Assembly (NCBI RefSeq): GCF_027789125.1
Contig: NZ_JAQFVF010000030.1
Location: forward strand, 1 to 64,000
From: Paenibacillus aestuarii
Lineage (GTDB): Bacteria; Bacillota; Bacilli; Paenibacillales; NBRC-103111
DNA length: 64,000 nt
Direction: 5' to 3'
This document shows positions 34,682-43,072 of the stretch, in pieces. The notes beneath the pieces were generated by a model. It had not been told where the DNA came from and did not search any database. It worked only from the letters and a program-made list of their open reading frames with translations. How positions within the stretch are numbered: position 1 is the first letter of the stretch; each line of letters opens with the position of its first letter. A program made the translations under genes and the position numbers.

Positions 34682-35263
34682 ATGGTTTATGATGGCATCG
34701 TTATTGGTTTAATCGTTGGCTTCATCCGAGCCGGTTTCATGAATGGGCTAACAGCTCTATCGATGGTCCGGATTCGGGGCGGATATATCTTCCCAGCGCT
34801 ATTACTCTTTCAATTTGTGCTTATGTATTTTCAGGGCTCCAATCAGTTTCTCGCCCATTACAATGGGTACTTTTTTATTGCCGTTTATTTGGTAGGACTC
34901 TATGTCCTCTGGTTGAATCGGCATGAAAGAGGCTTTTGGTTCATTTTTGCCGGTGTCGTGCTGAATACAGTCGTTATGTTAGCTAATGGCGGACGTATGC
35001 CGGTCTCCGAAGAGGCCGCATCGGTATTGGATCCGATTTATTTGAAAATGCTCAAAGAAGATCCTGTGATTTATAAGCACGTACTTATGACCAGCGCAAC
35101 ACATCTCCCGTTTCTAGGAGATATTATTCCGCTATCACCGCCTTATCCAAGAAGGCAGGCCATCAGCATCGGGGATGTCATCATGAATTTTGGCATGTTC
35201 ATTTATCTACAAAAAGTGATGCTTTCCCACAAAGTGGAGGCCTCTCTTGTAGAAATAAAGTAA
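34682..35263 (+). CDS. DUF5317 family membrane protein
   Basis: A 193-residue membrane protein with about five helices. The conserved NGGRMPVS motif (about residues 101-108) and HLPFLGDIIPL (about 142-152) match the DUF5317 family, whose function is unknown. AGAAGGGG lies a few bases upstream. A 35-codon membrane peptide gene follows 35 bases later on the same transcript, before the terminator at 35443-35487. Confidence 0.78.
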   Translation: MVYDGIVIGLIVGFIRAGFMNGLTALSMVRIRGGYIFPALLLFQFVLMYFQGSNQFLAHYNGYFFIAVYLVGLYVLWLNRHERGFWFIFAGVVLNTVVMLANGGRMPVSEEAASVLDPIYLKMLKEDPVIYKHVLMTSATHLPFLGDIIPLSPPYPRRQAISIGDVIMNFGMFIYLQKVMLSHKVEASLVEIK

Positions 35264-35298
35264 TTCCATCGTACATTTAAAGCGAAAGGAGAGTTACT

Positions 35299-35406
35299 AT
35301 GAAAAAGTTACTAGATATGAAGTACAGCCGTGTCGTTATCAATGCGATCATCGTTACATCCGTCATCATCGCGCTTTCTTCTGGCTTTAAACTAACAGGA
35401 CCTTGA
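35299..35406 (+). CDS. 35-residue membrane peptide
   Basis: ATG 35299 lies 6-7 bases after AAAGGAGAG, and the frame ends at TGA 35406. The peptide has a basic start (MKKLLDMKYSR), one hydrophobic stretch (VVINAIIVTSVIIAL) and a short tail SSGFKLTGP. It could be a small membrane subunit of the DUF5317 protein or a secreted signalling pro-peptide. I recognise no family. Confidence 0.6.
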   Translation: MKKLLDMKYSRVVINAIIVTSVIIALSSGFKLTGP

Positions 35407-35442
35407 TAACTCGATATTAATTTAATTGCATAATTATGCTAT

Positions 35443-35487
35443 ATTAAGGGAAACAGGATTTTTGTCTGTTTCCCTTAATTTATTTTG
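35443..35487 (+). terminator. terminator
   Basis: ATTAAGGGAAACAG and CTGTTTCCCTTAAT form a perfect 14-bp stem followed by TTTATTTT. Confidence 0.9.
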
Positions 35488-35519
35488 ATAGATTTTATCG
35501 AGAAAGGTCGTATGAACCC

Positions 35520-37376
35520 ATGGAGGCCGCGCGTAGAGTCATCGCCCAATTGCGTCAACCTAGTAAAAGCTATACATTACTAGTTTATCTAACAGGTGCC
35601 TTAATTTTTATGGTGACTTTTAAGTGGTTCCATCATAGTTTTTCACTCTCCCAGTGGGTCATGATCTACTCTTTAGTTATTGCTGTCCTGGTGTTAGATT
35701 ATTTCACGTTCCAACTGCCTCCGGAAGGTAATCTGCAATCGATGGATTCATCTGTCTATCTGGCGGCAATTTTTGTTTTCGGCGGAAGTTTTGCGCTAAC
35801 GATCCTGATCATTAGCGCTGTGATTTTTATGATGATTCATCGCAAGATGGCCTGGTGGAAGCATCTATTCAACTTTGCTGTGTATACGATCATGATATCG
35901 GGGGCAAACCTGACTTATTATTGGTTGGGTGGCAAAGTAGGCGAACTGGACGCTCAGCGTTTGCCAGCTTATATTATGGCTTTGACGGTATATTTCTTTA
36001 TCAATGTGATGTTAATCGGGTTCTATTTCTATCTGCTGTATAAAGGCAATTTATTTGATGTGATAAGAAGCTTTATTAAAGACGCGCTTTTTGCATATTT
36101 AAGCACACTCTTGCTTTCTATTGTATTAGTGGTGTTAATAACGAGCAGCCAGTACTTGGGACTGTTCCTCTTCTTGGCCATTACCATGATGCTCTCGCAT
36201 GCGTTTCAGCGGTTATTTAAGATGTACAATGAGATGAGTGAAAAGGCGAACAAGGACAGCCGGACAGGGCTGTTTAATCATAGTTATTTTGAAGAGAAAT
36301 TAGAATCATCCATTCAAGAATATCGTGAACAGGATCGTTCATTCTCGCTGGCGCTGTTGGATTTGGACGATTTCAAAAAGTATAATGACGCATTCGGGCA
36401 CCCACAGGGTGACAAGCTGTTAAGTTTCTATGGAAAACTGATCAAAGAAGAGTGCGAAGCCAGAGAGATTCTGGCAGCGCGTTACGGCGGCGAGGAGTTT
36501 GCCATTATTATGCCGGGCTATGACAAGGCGAAAGCTTTTGCTTTTGTTAACGATCTGCGCAAGAAGATTAATGATATCCCGTTTGATGGCGTCGATGTGC
36601 TGCCGCATGGATGTGTGTCGTTCTCAGCCGGTATTTATGAAGTGTCGAGAGAAAACTATTATAAATCTCAGCTCATCGATCTGACCTACCGGGCGCTCTC
36701 TGCAGCGAAGGAAAAGGGCAAGAATACCGTAACGGTTTACGGCGAGCAAAGTCAGCTTCCGCAAAGCATTGAACAGGAAATTCACGATTTGGAACAGCAG
36801 TTGAAAATATTCCTGTCGAAAGATGTCTATACCTTTAAGCATTCCAAACGTGTGTATTCTTACGCCGTGGATATGGCGGACGTGCTGGGACTTAGCGATG
36901 AAGAGCGCAGGCTGCTTATTTTGGGCGCTTTGGTGCATGACATCGGCAAGCTGGAAATTCCGCGAGACGTTCTGAACAAGAAGTCCAAGCTGACGAACGA
37001 CGAATGGGAAATGGTGAAGAAGCACGTGCTTTGGGGCAAAGAAATCGTCTTGGCGACGGGCAAGTATAATGACCTTGTGCCACTGGTCGAACTGCATCAT
37101 GAGCGGTTTGACGGCAAGGGCTATCCGTACGGGCTGAAAAACGACGAGATTCCCAAGTTGGCCAGAATGCTGTGTATCATTGACTCGTTCGATGCCATGA
37201 CGACGGAGCGGCCGTATCAAAAGACGAAGACGGTGGAGGAAGCGATTGAGGAGCTAAAGCGATTCGCAGGCCAGCAATTTGATCCGAAGCTTGTTATTCC
37301 GTTTATCGAGTACATCGAGGTTAAAAGGAAGACGGGTTTGACGGTGGATACGAAAGATTCGAACGAAGCGGTTTAG
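35520..37376 (+). CDS. membrane GGDEF plus HD-GYP c-di-GMP protein
   Basis: A 618-residue protein with six to seven membrane helices (about residues 18-235), then a GGDEF diguanylate cyclase domain with an intact RYGGEEF active site near residue 322, then an HD-GYP phosphodiesterase domain with HDIGKLEIP near 473 and HHERFDGKGYPYG near 523-535. Both halves look catalytically competent, so it could make and break c-di-GMP, switching in response to a membrane signal. The upstream ATG 35512 is in a frame that stops early; ATG 35520 is the start, with AAAGG about 12 bases away. Single gene with its own terminator. Confidence 0.9.
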   Translation: MEAARRVIAQLRQPSKSYTLLVYLTGALIFMVTFKWFHHSFSLSQWVMIYSLVIAVLVLDYFTFQLPPEGNLQSMDSSVYLAAIFVFGGSFALTILIISAVIFMMIHRKMAWWKHLFNFAVYTIMISGANLTYYWLGGKVGELDAQRLPAYIMALTVYFFINVMLIGFYFYLLYKGNLFDVIRSFIKDALFAYLSTLLLSIVLVVLITSSQYLGLFLFLAITMMLSHAFQRLFKMYNEMSEKANKDSRTGLFNHSYFEEKLESSIQEYREQDRSFSLALLDLDDFKKYNDAFGHPQGDKLLSFYGKLIKEECEAREILAARYGGEEFAIIMPGYDKAKAFAFVNDLRKKINDIPFDGVDVLPHGCVSFSAGIYEVSRENYYKSQLIDLTYRALSAAKEKGKNTVTVYGEQSQLPQSIEQEIHDLEQQLKIFLSKDVYTFKHSKRVYSYAVDMADVLGLSDEERRLLILGALVHDIGKLEIPRDVLNKKSKLTNDEWEMVKKHVLWGKEIVLATGKYNDLVPLVELHHERFDGKGYPYGLKNDEIPKLARMLCIIDSFDAMTTERPYQKTKTVEEAIEELKRFAGQQFDPKLVIPFIEYIEVKRKTGLTVDTKDSNEAV

Positions 37377-37384
37377 ATATAAAG

Positions 37385-37421
37385 CACAGTCGGCGCTGGG
37401 GAGCGCTGGTTGTGTTTTTTT
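37385..37421 (+). terminator. terminator
   Basis: CACAG...GGCGCT and AGCGCT...TTGTG make a two-part stem followed by seven T. Confidence 0.75.
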
Positions 37422-37503
37422 GTGTGAAAATTAGAAAATGAGGAGAAGCTTGAATACTGCCAAAAATAGTCTTGAAAAAGTCGGCCAAATTTTTTAAGAT
37501 ATA

Positions 37504-37540
37504 GTTGTATAATATAGATGCTAGTTTTACAATATAGAAC
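37504..37540 (+). promoter_or_regulatory. two tandem IclR-type operator candidates
   Basis: GTTGTATAATATAGATG (37504-37520) and GTTTTACAATATAGAAC (37524-37540) begin exactly 20 bp apart. They share the consensus GTTKTAYAATRTARA with a third site at 38396-38412. A TATAAT -10 box at 37508-37513 lies inside the first, so binding here would block the regulator's own promoter. Confidence 0.65.
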
Positions 37541-37569
37541 ATTTTGCAAATGGTAGCAGGAGTGAATAC

Positions 37570-38328
37570 ATGCCAATTATACAAGCGTTAGATCGGGCAA
37601 TGAACATTTTAGAGTTGTTCGACGAGCATACGACAGAACTGAAGATCACGGAGATCAGTGCGAGAATGGACCTGCACAAAAGCACGGTTCATTCGCTTTT
37701 AAGAACCTTACAGCTTCACGGGTATATCGATCAAAATCAAGAATCAGGCAAGTACCGCCTCGGGCTAAAGCTAATTGAGAAAGGCCAGCTCGTGCTTCAA
37801 GGAATGGATGTCCGGAGCGTTGCCCGCAAGCATTTGGAAGCGTTGTCGGAGCGGACGGGACAAACGACGAACTTAGTCATACTTGACGGTAAAGAAGGCG
37901 TATATATTGATAAGGTAGAAGGCGCCAAAGCGGCTATACGTTATTCGCGCATCGGGCGCCGGGTCCCACTCCATAGCAGTGCGGTAGGGAAAGTCCTGCT
38001 GGCGCACATGAGACAGGATAAGCTCGAAGACCTTCTGCGCCAGTATCATTTCCACGTCCAGACCGCGCAGACGATTCAAGATCAGGATACACTGCTGCGC
38101 GAGCTTGTACAGGTTCGGGAGCAGGGCTTCGCTATTGACAATCAGGAAAATGAAGCAGGCGTCAGGTGTGGCGCGGTTCCCATCCGTGATCATTCGAACC
38201 AGGTGATTGCAGCGATGAGCCTTTCAACGATGACATCCGCAATCGATGATGAGCAATTTCAAGTGTACATAGCCCAGCTGCAACAAGAGGGGGAGTCCGT
38301 CTCCCAACATCTTGGTTTCAAGCGATAG
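37570..38328 (+). CDS. IclR family transcriptional regulator
   Basis: A 252-residue IclR-type regulator. The winged helix-turn-helix is at about residues 8-62 (LKITEISARMDLHKSTVHSLLRTLQ), and the effector-binding IclR domain follows, with GRRVPLHSSAVGKVLLAHM near 136-154. It lies just before and in the same direction as a three-gene sugar-acid operon with which it shares an operator-like motif. Regulation of that operon and of itself, with a sugar acid or keto-acid as effector, is the likely role. Confidence 0.9.
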   Translation: MPIIQALDRAMNILELFDEHTTELKITEISARMDLHKSTVHSLLRTLQLHGYIDQNQESGKYRLGLKLIEKGQLVLQGMDVRSVARKHLEALSERTGQTTNLVILDGKEGVYIDKVEGAKAAIRYSRIGRRVPLHSSAVGKVLLAHMRQDKLEDLLRQYHFHVQTAQTIQDQDTLLRELVQVREQGFAIDNQENEAGVRCGAVPIRDHSNQVIAAMSLSTMTSAIDDEQFQVYIAQLQQEGESVSQHLGFKR

Positions 38329-38353
38329 GATAAGTTGGCGATTAGTGAATACG

Positions 38354-38376
38354 TACCCCCAACGGGGTATTTATTT
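38354..38376 (+). terminator. short terminator after the IclR gene
   Basis: TACCCC and GGGGTA form a 6-bp stem followed by TTTATTTAT. Confidence 0.6.
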
Positions 38377-38395
38377 ATAAATTTTTAAGAACATA

Positions 38396-38412
38396 GTTTT
38401 ATAATGTAAAAC
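38396..38412 (+). promoter_or_regulatory. IclR-type operator candidate over the operon promoter
   Basis: GTTTTATAATGTAAAAC is an inverted repeat (GTTTTA, five bases, TAAAAC) that includes a TATAAT -10 box at 38400-38405. It matches the two sites before the IclR gene. Confidence 0.7.
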
Positions 38413-38433
38413 AAAATAAAAGGAGATGACAGT

Positions 38434-39900
38434 ATGGGTGCTTTTACCGCAGATCAAGTGTATTTGAACTACATCAACGGAGAATGGATGGGGGCTTCCT
38501 CAGGCAAGACAGTTCCAAGTGTGAATCCGGCCAATCCAAAGGAAGTCGTAGGCTACGTGCAAGCGTCGACGAAGGAGGACCTGGATCGGGCCGTTGCGGC
38601 GGCGAAGTCAGCTTCTCGTTCTTGGCGGAAGCTATCCGGTGCGGCGCGAGGAGACCTTCTTTATAAAGCGGCTAATCTGTTGGAGCAGCGAGCCGACGAA
38701 GTCGCCGAAGCGATGACCCGGGAGATGGGGAAGACGTTCCCCGAAGCGAAAGGCGAGACGCTGCGAGGCGTTGCGATTTTGCGTTATTACGCCGGAGAGG
38801 GAATGAGACCGGTTGGTGATGTCATTCCATCCAGTGACAGCGAGGCGCTGATGTTCACGACGCGGGCTCCACTCGGTGTGGTCGGGATCATCTCGCCATG
38901 GAACTTCCCGGTTGCGATTCCGATTTGGAAAATGGCGCCGGCGCTGATCTACGGCAATACGGTCGTCCTGAAACCGGCACAGGAAACAGCGGTTACCGCA
39001 GCCAAAGTGATCGAGTGCTTGGCAGCAGCAGGTCTGCCTGCAGGCGTAGTTAACTTTGTATGCGGCAGCGGTTCAGTGATCGGACAAGGTTTGGCGGAGC
39101 ATCCTGACGTGAATGGCATTTCTTTTACCGGTTCGAATCAGGTCGGCAAGCAGGTTGGTCAGGCTGCATTGGCACGAGGGGCGAAGTACCAGCTAGAGAT
39201 GGGCGGCAAAAATCCGGTCATCGTCGCTGCTGATGCGGATTTGGATCTGGCTGTCGACGGTACGATCAGCGGAGGACTGCGGTCAACTGGGCAAAAGTGT
39301 ACAGCGACGAGCCGTGTCATCGTTTTGAATGAGGTATATGACGCTTTTAAAGAGAAGCTTGTGGAAAAAGTAGCAAATATTCAGGTCGGCAATGGGATGG
39401 ACGCTGGCATCTGGATGGGACCTTGTGCGAATGAGAAGCAGCTGGAAACCGTACTGGGTTACATCCAAAAAGGGGTAGACGAAGGTGCCAAGCTGCTAAT
39501 TGGCGGCAGCAGACCGTCCTCGGCTGACTTGGCGGAAGGCTTCTATGTGCAGCCGACAGTTTTTGATCAAGTCTCGCCGCAGATGACGATTGCCAGAGAA
39601 GAAATTTTTGGACCTGTGCTGGCCCTGATTCGGGCGAATTCGCTCGAGGAAGCTATCGCGCTCGCGAATGATAGCGAGTTTGGTTTAAGTGCATCCGTGT
39701 ACACGAGCAATATCGGCTCCATTTTGTCGTTTATCCAGGATATGGATGCAGGTCTGGTTCGGGTTAACGCCGAGACAGCAGGCGTGGAGCTGCAGGCACC
39801 ATTCGGCGGGATGAAGCAGTCCAGCTCGCACTCCAGAGAGCAGGGGCAGGCAGCAATAGAGTTTTTCACTTCAATTAAAACAGTTTTCGTGAAGGCTTAG
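38434..39900 (+). CDS. aldehyde dehydrogenase, 2-oxoglutarate semialdehyde type
   Basis: A 488-residue NAD(P)-dependent aldehyde dehydrogenase. The catalytic cysteine is in [10 protein letters not shown] (about residue 289), the general base in LEMGGKNP (about 256) and [10 protein letters not shown] near 227. Its place with an FAH-fold dehydratase and a xylonate-type dehydratase fits the last step of the Weimberg route, 2-oxoglutarate semialdehyde (2,5-dioxovalerate) to 2-oxoglutarate. AAGGAGATG provides the ribosome site. Other aldehyde substrates cannot be excluded from sequence alone. Confidence 0.88.
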   Translation: MGAFTADQVYLNYINGEWMGASSGKTVPSVNPANPKEVVGYVQASTKEDLDRAVAAAKSASRSWRKLSGAARGDLLYKAANLLEQRADEVAEAMTREMGKTFPEAKGETLRGVAILRYYAGEGMRPVGDVIPSSDSEALMFTTRAPLGVVGIISPWNFPVAIPIWKMAPALIYGNTVVLKPAQETAVTAAKVIECLAAAGLPAGVVNFVCGSGSVIGQGLAEHPDVNGISFTGSNQVGKQVGQAALARGAKYQLEMGGKNPVIVAADADLDLAVDGTISGGLRSTGQKCTATSRVIVLNEVYDAFKEKLVEKVANIQVGNGMDAGIWMGPCANEKQLETVLGYIQKGVDEGAKLLIGGSRPSSADLAEGFYVQPTVFDQVSPQMTIAREEIFGPVLALIRANSLEEAIALANDSEFGLSASVYTSNIGSILSFIQDMDAGLVRVNAETAGVELQAPFGGMKQSSSHSREQGQAAIEFFTSIKTVFVKA

Positions 39901-39936
39901 CTGGCATTAACCAAATCCGAAGGAGCGTGTGTGCGA

Positions 39937-40818
39937 ATGAGAATTATTCGTTATCAGAAGGAAACTCAGCTTCAGCTTGCCGCAGTGACTGATCAAGGGG
40001 ATGTTTACACTTTGCCGCAGAGCGATTATTTGAGTCTGCAGCAGGAAGCGGAAGGTCAAGGCGTTACGATGCTGGAACTTGTTCACGCAGCGATTCGCGA
40101 TCAGCAGCCAATTGCCGAGCGCCTTGAGGAATTGACCTTAGCCGTACCGATCGAAGCGCCGGAGGTATGGGCAGCCGGGGTGACGTATCAGCGAAGCCGG
40201 GAAGCACGCAACTATGAAGCAACGGGCGGTCTCGCCAACGCGTTAACGTTCTACGATAAAGTTTACGATGCGGAGCGGCCGGAAATTTTTTTCAAATCGA
40301 CGGCAGCCCGTACGGTAGGGCCAGGCGAAGAAGTGCAGCTGCGCAGCGATTCCCACTGGCAGGTACCGGAGCCGGAGCTTGGGCTTGTGCTTGGCAAGCA
40401 GGGGAGCATCATCGGGTATACGATCGGTAACGATATGAGCTGCCGGGATATCGAAGGGGAGAACCCGCTCTATTTGCCTCAAGCTAAGGTGTGGAAACGT
40501 TCCTGTGCCCTGGGCCCGGCGATCCGGCTCGTGGAGACGGTGGAGAACCCGTACGATCTGCAGATTGCCTGCCGGATTTATCGCCATGATGAAACGGTGG
40601 TTGAAGGCACGGCGAACACCGGCCAGTTGAAGCGCAAACTGGAAGAGCTGGCATCTTACTTGGTAAGGGATAACGAGCTCTTCGAAGGCACGGTATTGCT
40701 GACGGGAACCTGCATCGTGCCTCCGGACGATTTTACATTGGCAGATGGGGACCGAATTGAAATTGATATTGCCGGGATTGGAACACTCATCAATCCTGTA
40801 GCGGGCGCAGGCCGATAA
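39937..40818 (+). CDS. FAH-fold 2-keto-3-deoxy-aldonate dehydratase
   Basis: A 293-residue fumarylacetoacetate-hydrolase-superfamily protein. The metal-binding acidic residues are seen in EPELGLVL (about residue 147), and NDMSCRDIEGENPLYLPQAK follows near 168-187. In oxidative pentose pathways such proteins dehydrate 2-keto-3-deoxy-pentonate to 2-oxoglutarate semialdehyde, the substrate of the aldehyde dehydrogenase encoded just upstream. GTG 39931 (5 bases after AGGAG) is an alternative start; ATG 39937 gives the family-like N-terminus MRIIRYQ. The role is inferred from fold plus both neighbours. Confidence 0.85.
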   Translation: MRIIRYQKETQLQLAAVTDQGDVYTLPQSDYLSLQQEAEGQGVTMLELVHAAIRDQQPIAERLEELTLAVPIEAPEVWAAGVTYQRSREARNYEATGGLANALTFYDKVYDAERPEIFFKSTAARTVGPGEEVQLRSDSHWQVPEPELGLVLGKQGSIIGYTIGNDMSCRDIEGENPLYLPQAKVWKRSCALGPAIRLVETVENPYDLQIACRIYRHDETVVEGTANTGQLKRKLEELASYLVRDNELFEGTVLLTGTCIVPPDDFTLADGDRIEIDIAGIGTLINPVAGAGR

Positions 40819-40918
40819 GCTGTCATAATGGAAGCGGTCACAATGGAGCCGTCGCAATGGGGACGGACGACTGTGGCCAGGGAGGGTGAAGGTCTTGAAG
40901 GAGAATGTGGAGTTCATC

Positions 40919-42868
40919 ATGGGACAGGACAACGACGAGTTGTATGCCGTTCGCACTCATGCGAGCGGTCCGGCGGGTTCACTCCCTTTGACCAAAGAAA
41001 TGCTGCTGAACGCACCGAGCGGCGAGTTGTTCGGATTAACGCAAAACGTGGGCATGGGCTGGAAACCTTCGCGTCTCAAAGGGAAGCAGTATCTGCTTCT
41101 AAGCACGCAAGGCGGCATCCGCAAGGAAGACGGTACGCCCGTTGCTCTCGGCTATCATACGGGCCATTGGGAGGTCGGCTTGCTGATGCAGGCCGCCGCC
41201 TCCGAAATTACCGACAGCGGCGGCGTGCCTTTTGCCGGGTACGTCAGCGATCCGTGTGACGGACGCTCGCAAGGGACAGAAGGCATGTTCGACTCCTTGC
41301 CCTACAGGAACGATGCAGCGATCGTATTCCGGCGCTTGATCCGCTCTTTGCCGACGCGCAGGGGCGTCCTCGGTGTGGCCACCTGCGACAAAGGATTGCC
41401 GGCCATGATGATGGCGCTGGCCGGCATGCACGATCTGCCTTGCGTGATCGTGCCAGGCGGGGTGACGCTTCCGCCGACGGCCGGCGAGGACGCGGGGAAA
41501 ATCCAGACCATTGGGGCGAGATACGCCAATGGGGAAATGACACTGGAGGAAGCCGCTGATCTCGGCTGCCGGGCGTGCGCAACCCCTGGTGGGGGTTGCC
41601 AATTCCTAGGGACGGCTGCGACTGCGCAAGTCGTGGCGGAAGCGCTGGGCATGACCGTGCCGCATGCAGCGCTCGCCCCGTCGGGGCAGCCCGTATGGGA
41701 AGAGATGGCCAGGCAGTCGGCCCGGGCGATGATGCAGCTGGAAGAGAAGGGCATCCGCATGAAGGACATCCTCACCGAAGGAGCCATTCGCAATGCGATG
41801 GCGGTACATGCCGCTTTCGGCGGGTCGACGAACTTGCTGCTGCATATTCCAGCCTTCGCGCATGCGGCAGGGGTGCCCGTGCCGACGGTGCAGGACTGGA
41901 TTCGCGTCAATAAACGCGTGCCCCGCCTAGTCAGCGTCCTGCCGAATGGGCCGGAATACCATCCTACGGTGAGGGTATTCCTGGCGGGCGGCGTGCCGGA
42001 AGTGATGCTGCATCTTCGCAGCTTGGGCGTCCTGGACGAAACCGTAATGACGGCATCCGGAGTAAGTCTTGGCTCGGTTCTCGATTGGTGGGAGACCAGT
42101 GAGCGCCGCCAGCGGATGAAACGGCTGCTGAAGGAGTTGGACGGCATCGACGCCGACGCTGTCATCATGAGCCCGGAGCGTGCCAAGGAGCGTGGTTTGA
42201 CGTCCACGGTGACGTTCCCTATGGGGAACTTGGCACCGGAAGGGTCTGTTATCAAGTCCACGGCGATTGACCCGGCGGTAGTCGGTGAGGACGGCGTGTA
42301 CCGCCATCGCGGACGGGCAAAAGTATTTACGATGGAGAAGCAGGCGATTGCCGCCATCAAAAATGGCCACATTGAGCCGGGCGATATTATGGTGCTGATG
42401 GGCCGAGGGCCGTCGGGAACGGGGATGGAGGAAACGTATCAACTGACATCTGCGCTCAAGCATTTATCTTATGGCAAATATGTCTCCTTGATCACGGATG
42501 CGAGATTTTCCGGTGTCTCCACAGGGGCATGTATCGGCCATGTCGGTCCGGAAGCACTCGCAGGCGGTCCGATAGGCAAACTGCGGGATGGAGACCTGAT
42601 CGATATCGTTGTAGACCGTAACCATTTAGAGGGCAGCATCAACTTCATCGGTACGGGGGGCGAAGTGTTGACCCCTGAGGAAGGAAGTCGGGTACTCGCC
42701 TCCCGAGAGCCGCACCCGGAATTATCGGCCGATCCGAAGCTCCCGGCGGATACACGGTTATGGGCCGCCTTGCAAGCGGCCAGCGGAGGCACTTGGGCAG
42801 GCAGTGTGTATGACGCAGAGCGCATTATAGCTGTGTTGGAAGCGGGGAAAAAAGCGTTGTCCCTGTAA
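40919..42868 (+). CDS. YjhG/YagF-family D-xylonate dehydratase
   Basis: A roughly 649-residue member of the IlvD/Edd iron-sulfur dehydratase family, closest in layout to E. coli YjhG and YagF, which dehydrate D-xylonate. Cluster-binding cysteines fall in [19 protein letters not shown] and [10 protein letters not shown]. The long stretches [20 protein letters not shown] and [16 protein letters not shown] are those of the YjhG branch. GTG 40886, TTG 40895 and GTG 40907 are also in frame; ATG 40919 has GGAG 6 bases upstream. It would start the route D-xylonate (or a related aldonate) to 2-keto-3-deoxy-pentonate. A strong terminator follows. Confidence 0.88.
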   Translation: MGQDNDELYAVRTHASGPAGSLPLTKEMLLNAPSGELFGLTQNVGMGWKPSRLKGKQYLLLSTQGGIRKEDGTPVALGYHTGHWEVGLLMQAAASEITDSGGVPFAGYVSDPCDGRSQGTEGMFDSLPYRNDAAIVFRRLIRSLPTRRGVLGVATCDKGLPAMMMALAGMHDLPCVIVPGGVTLPPTAGEDAGKIQTIGARYANGEMTLEEAADLGCRACATPGGGCQFLGTAATAQVVAEALGMTVPHAALAPSGQPVWEEMARQSARAMMQLEEKGIRMKDILTEGAIRNAMAVHAAFGGSTNLLLHIPAFAHAAGVPVPTVQDWIRVNKRVPRLVSVLPNGPEYHPTVRVFLAGGVPEVMLHLRSLGVLDETVMTASGVSLGSVLDWWETSERRQRMKRLLKELDGIDADAVIMSPERAKERGLTSTVTFPMGNLAPEGSVIKSTAIDPAVVGEDGVYRHRGRAKVFTMEKQAIAAIKNGHIEPGDIMVLMGRGPSGTGMEETYQLTSALKHLSYGKYVSLITDARFSGVSTGACIGHVGPEALAGGPIGKLRDGDLIDIVVDRNHLEGSINFIGTGGEVLTPEEGSRVLASREPHPELSADPKLPADTRLWAALQAASGGTWAGSVYDAERIIAVLEAGKKALSL

Positions 42869-42892
42869 AGCAAGCTTAGGAGCAGCCGGCAA

Positions 42893-42961
42893 AAAAGCTG
42901 AGCCGTCGCAGACCCTTTTTAGGCCGCCTCGCCTGAAAAAGGTTACGGACGGCTTTTTTTA
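42893..42961 (+). terminator. compound terminator of the sugar-acid operon
   Basis: AGCCGTC (42901-42907) and GACGGCT (42948-42954) form the outer stem, and CCTTTTTAGGC/GCCTGAAAAAGG forms an inner stem. Seven T follow. Confidence 0.85.
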
Positions 42962-43006
42962 CGGGCACAATCTAATGAAATTGGTATTTTACCAAATCAA
43001 TCGGGC

Positions 43007-43035
43007 TTATGGTGTAACCGCTTACTTGATAAAAT
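43007..43035 (+). promoter_or_regulatory. extended -10 promoter of the CUT1 operon
   Basis: TAAAAT (43030-43035) is preceded by TG (43027-43028); the -35 region TTATGG is weak. A 6-bp inverted repeat TTGGTA-TTT-TACCAA lies upstream at 42981-42995 and may bind an activator such as the YesN-type regulator encoded in this operon. Confidence 0.5.
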
Positions 43036-43049
43036 GAAAGCGTAACCAA
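43034..43049 (+). promoter_or_regulatory. cre site (CcpA)
   Basis: ATGAAAGCGTAACCAA matches the catabolite-response consensus WTGNNARCGNWWWCAW with one mismatch. It overlaps the -10 box and start region, so CcpA would repress the sugar transporter when a preferred carbon source is present. Confidence 0.75.
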
Positions 43050-43072
43050 ACATGCGAGGGGAGAGACAAGAA

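Noticed and set aside
41302..42372. 356-codon open frame on the minus strand
   Set aside because: It is antisense to the xylonate-type dehydratase and has no recognisable domain.
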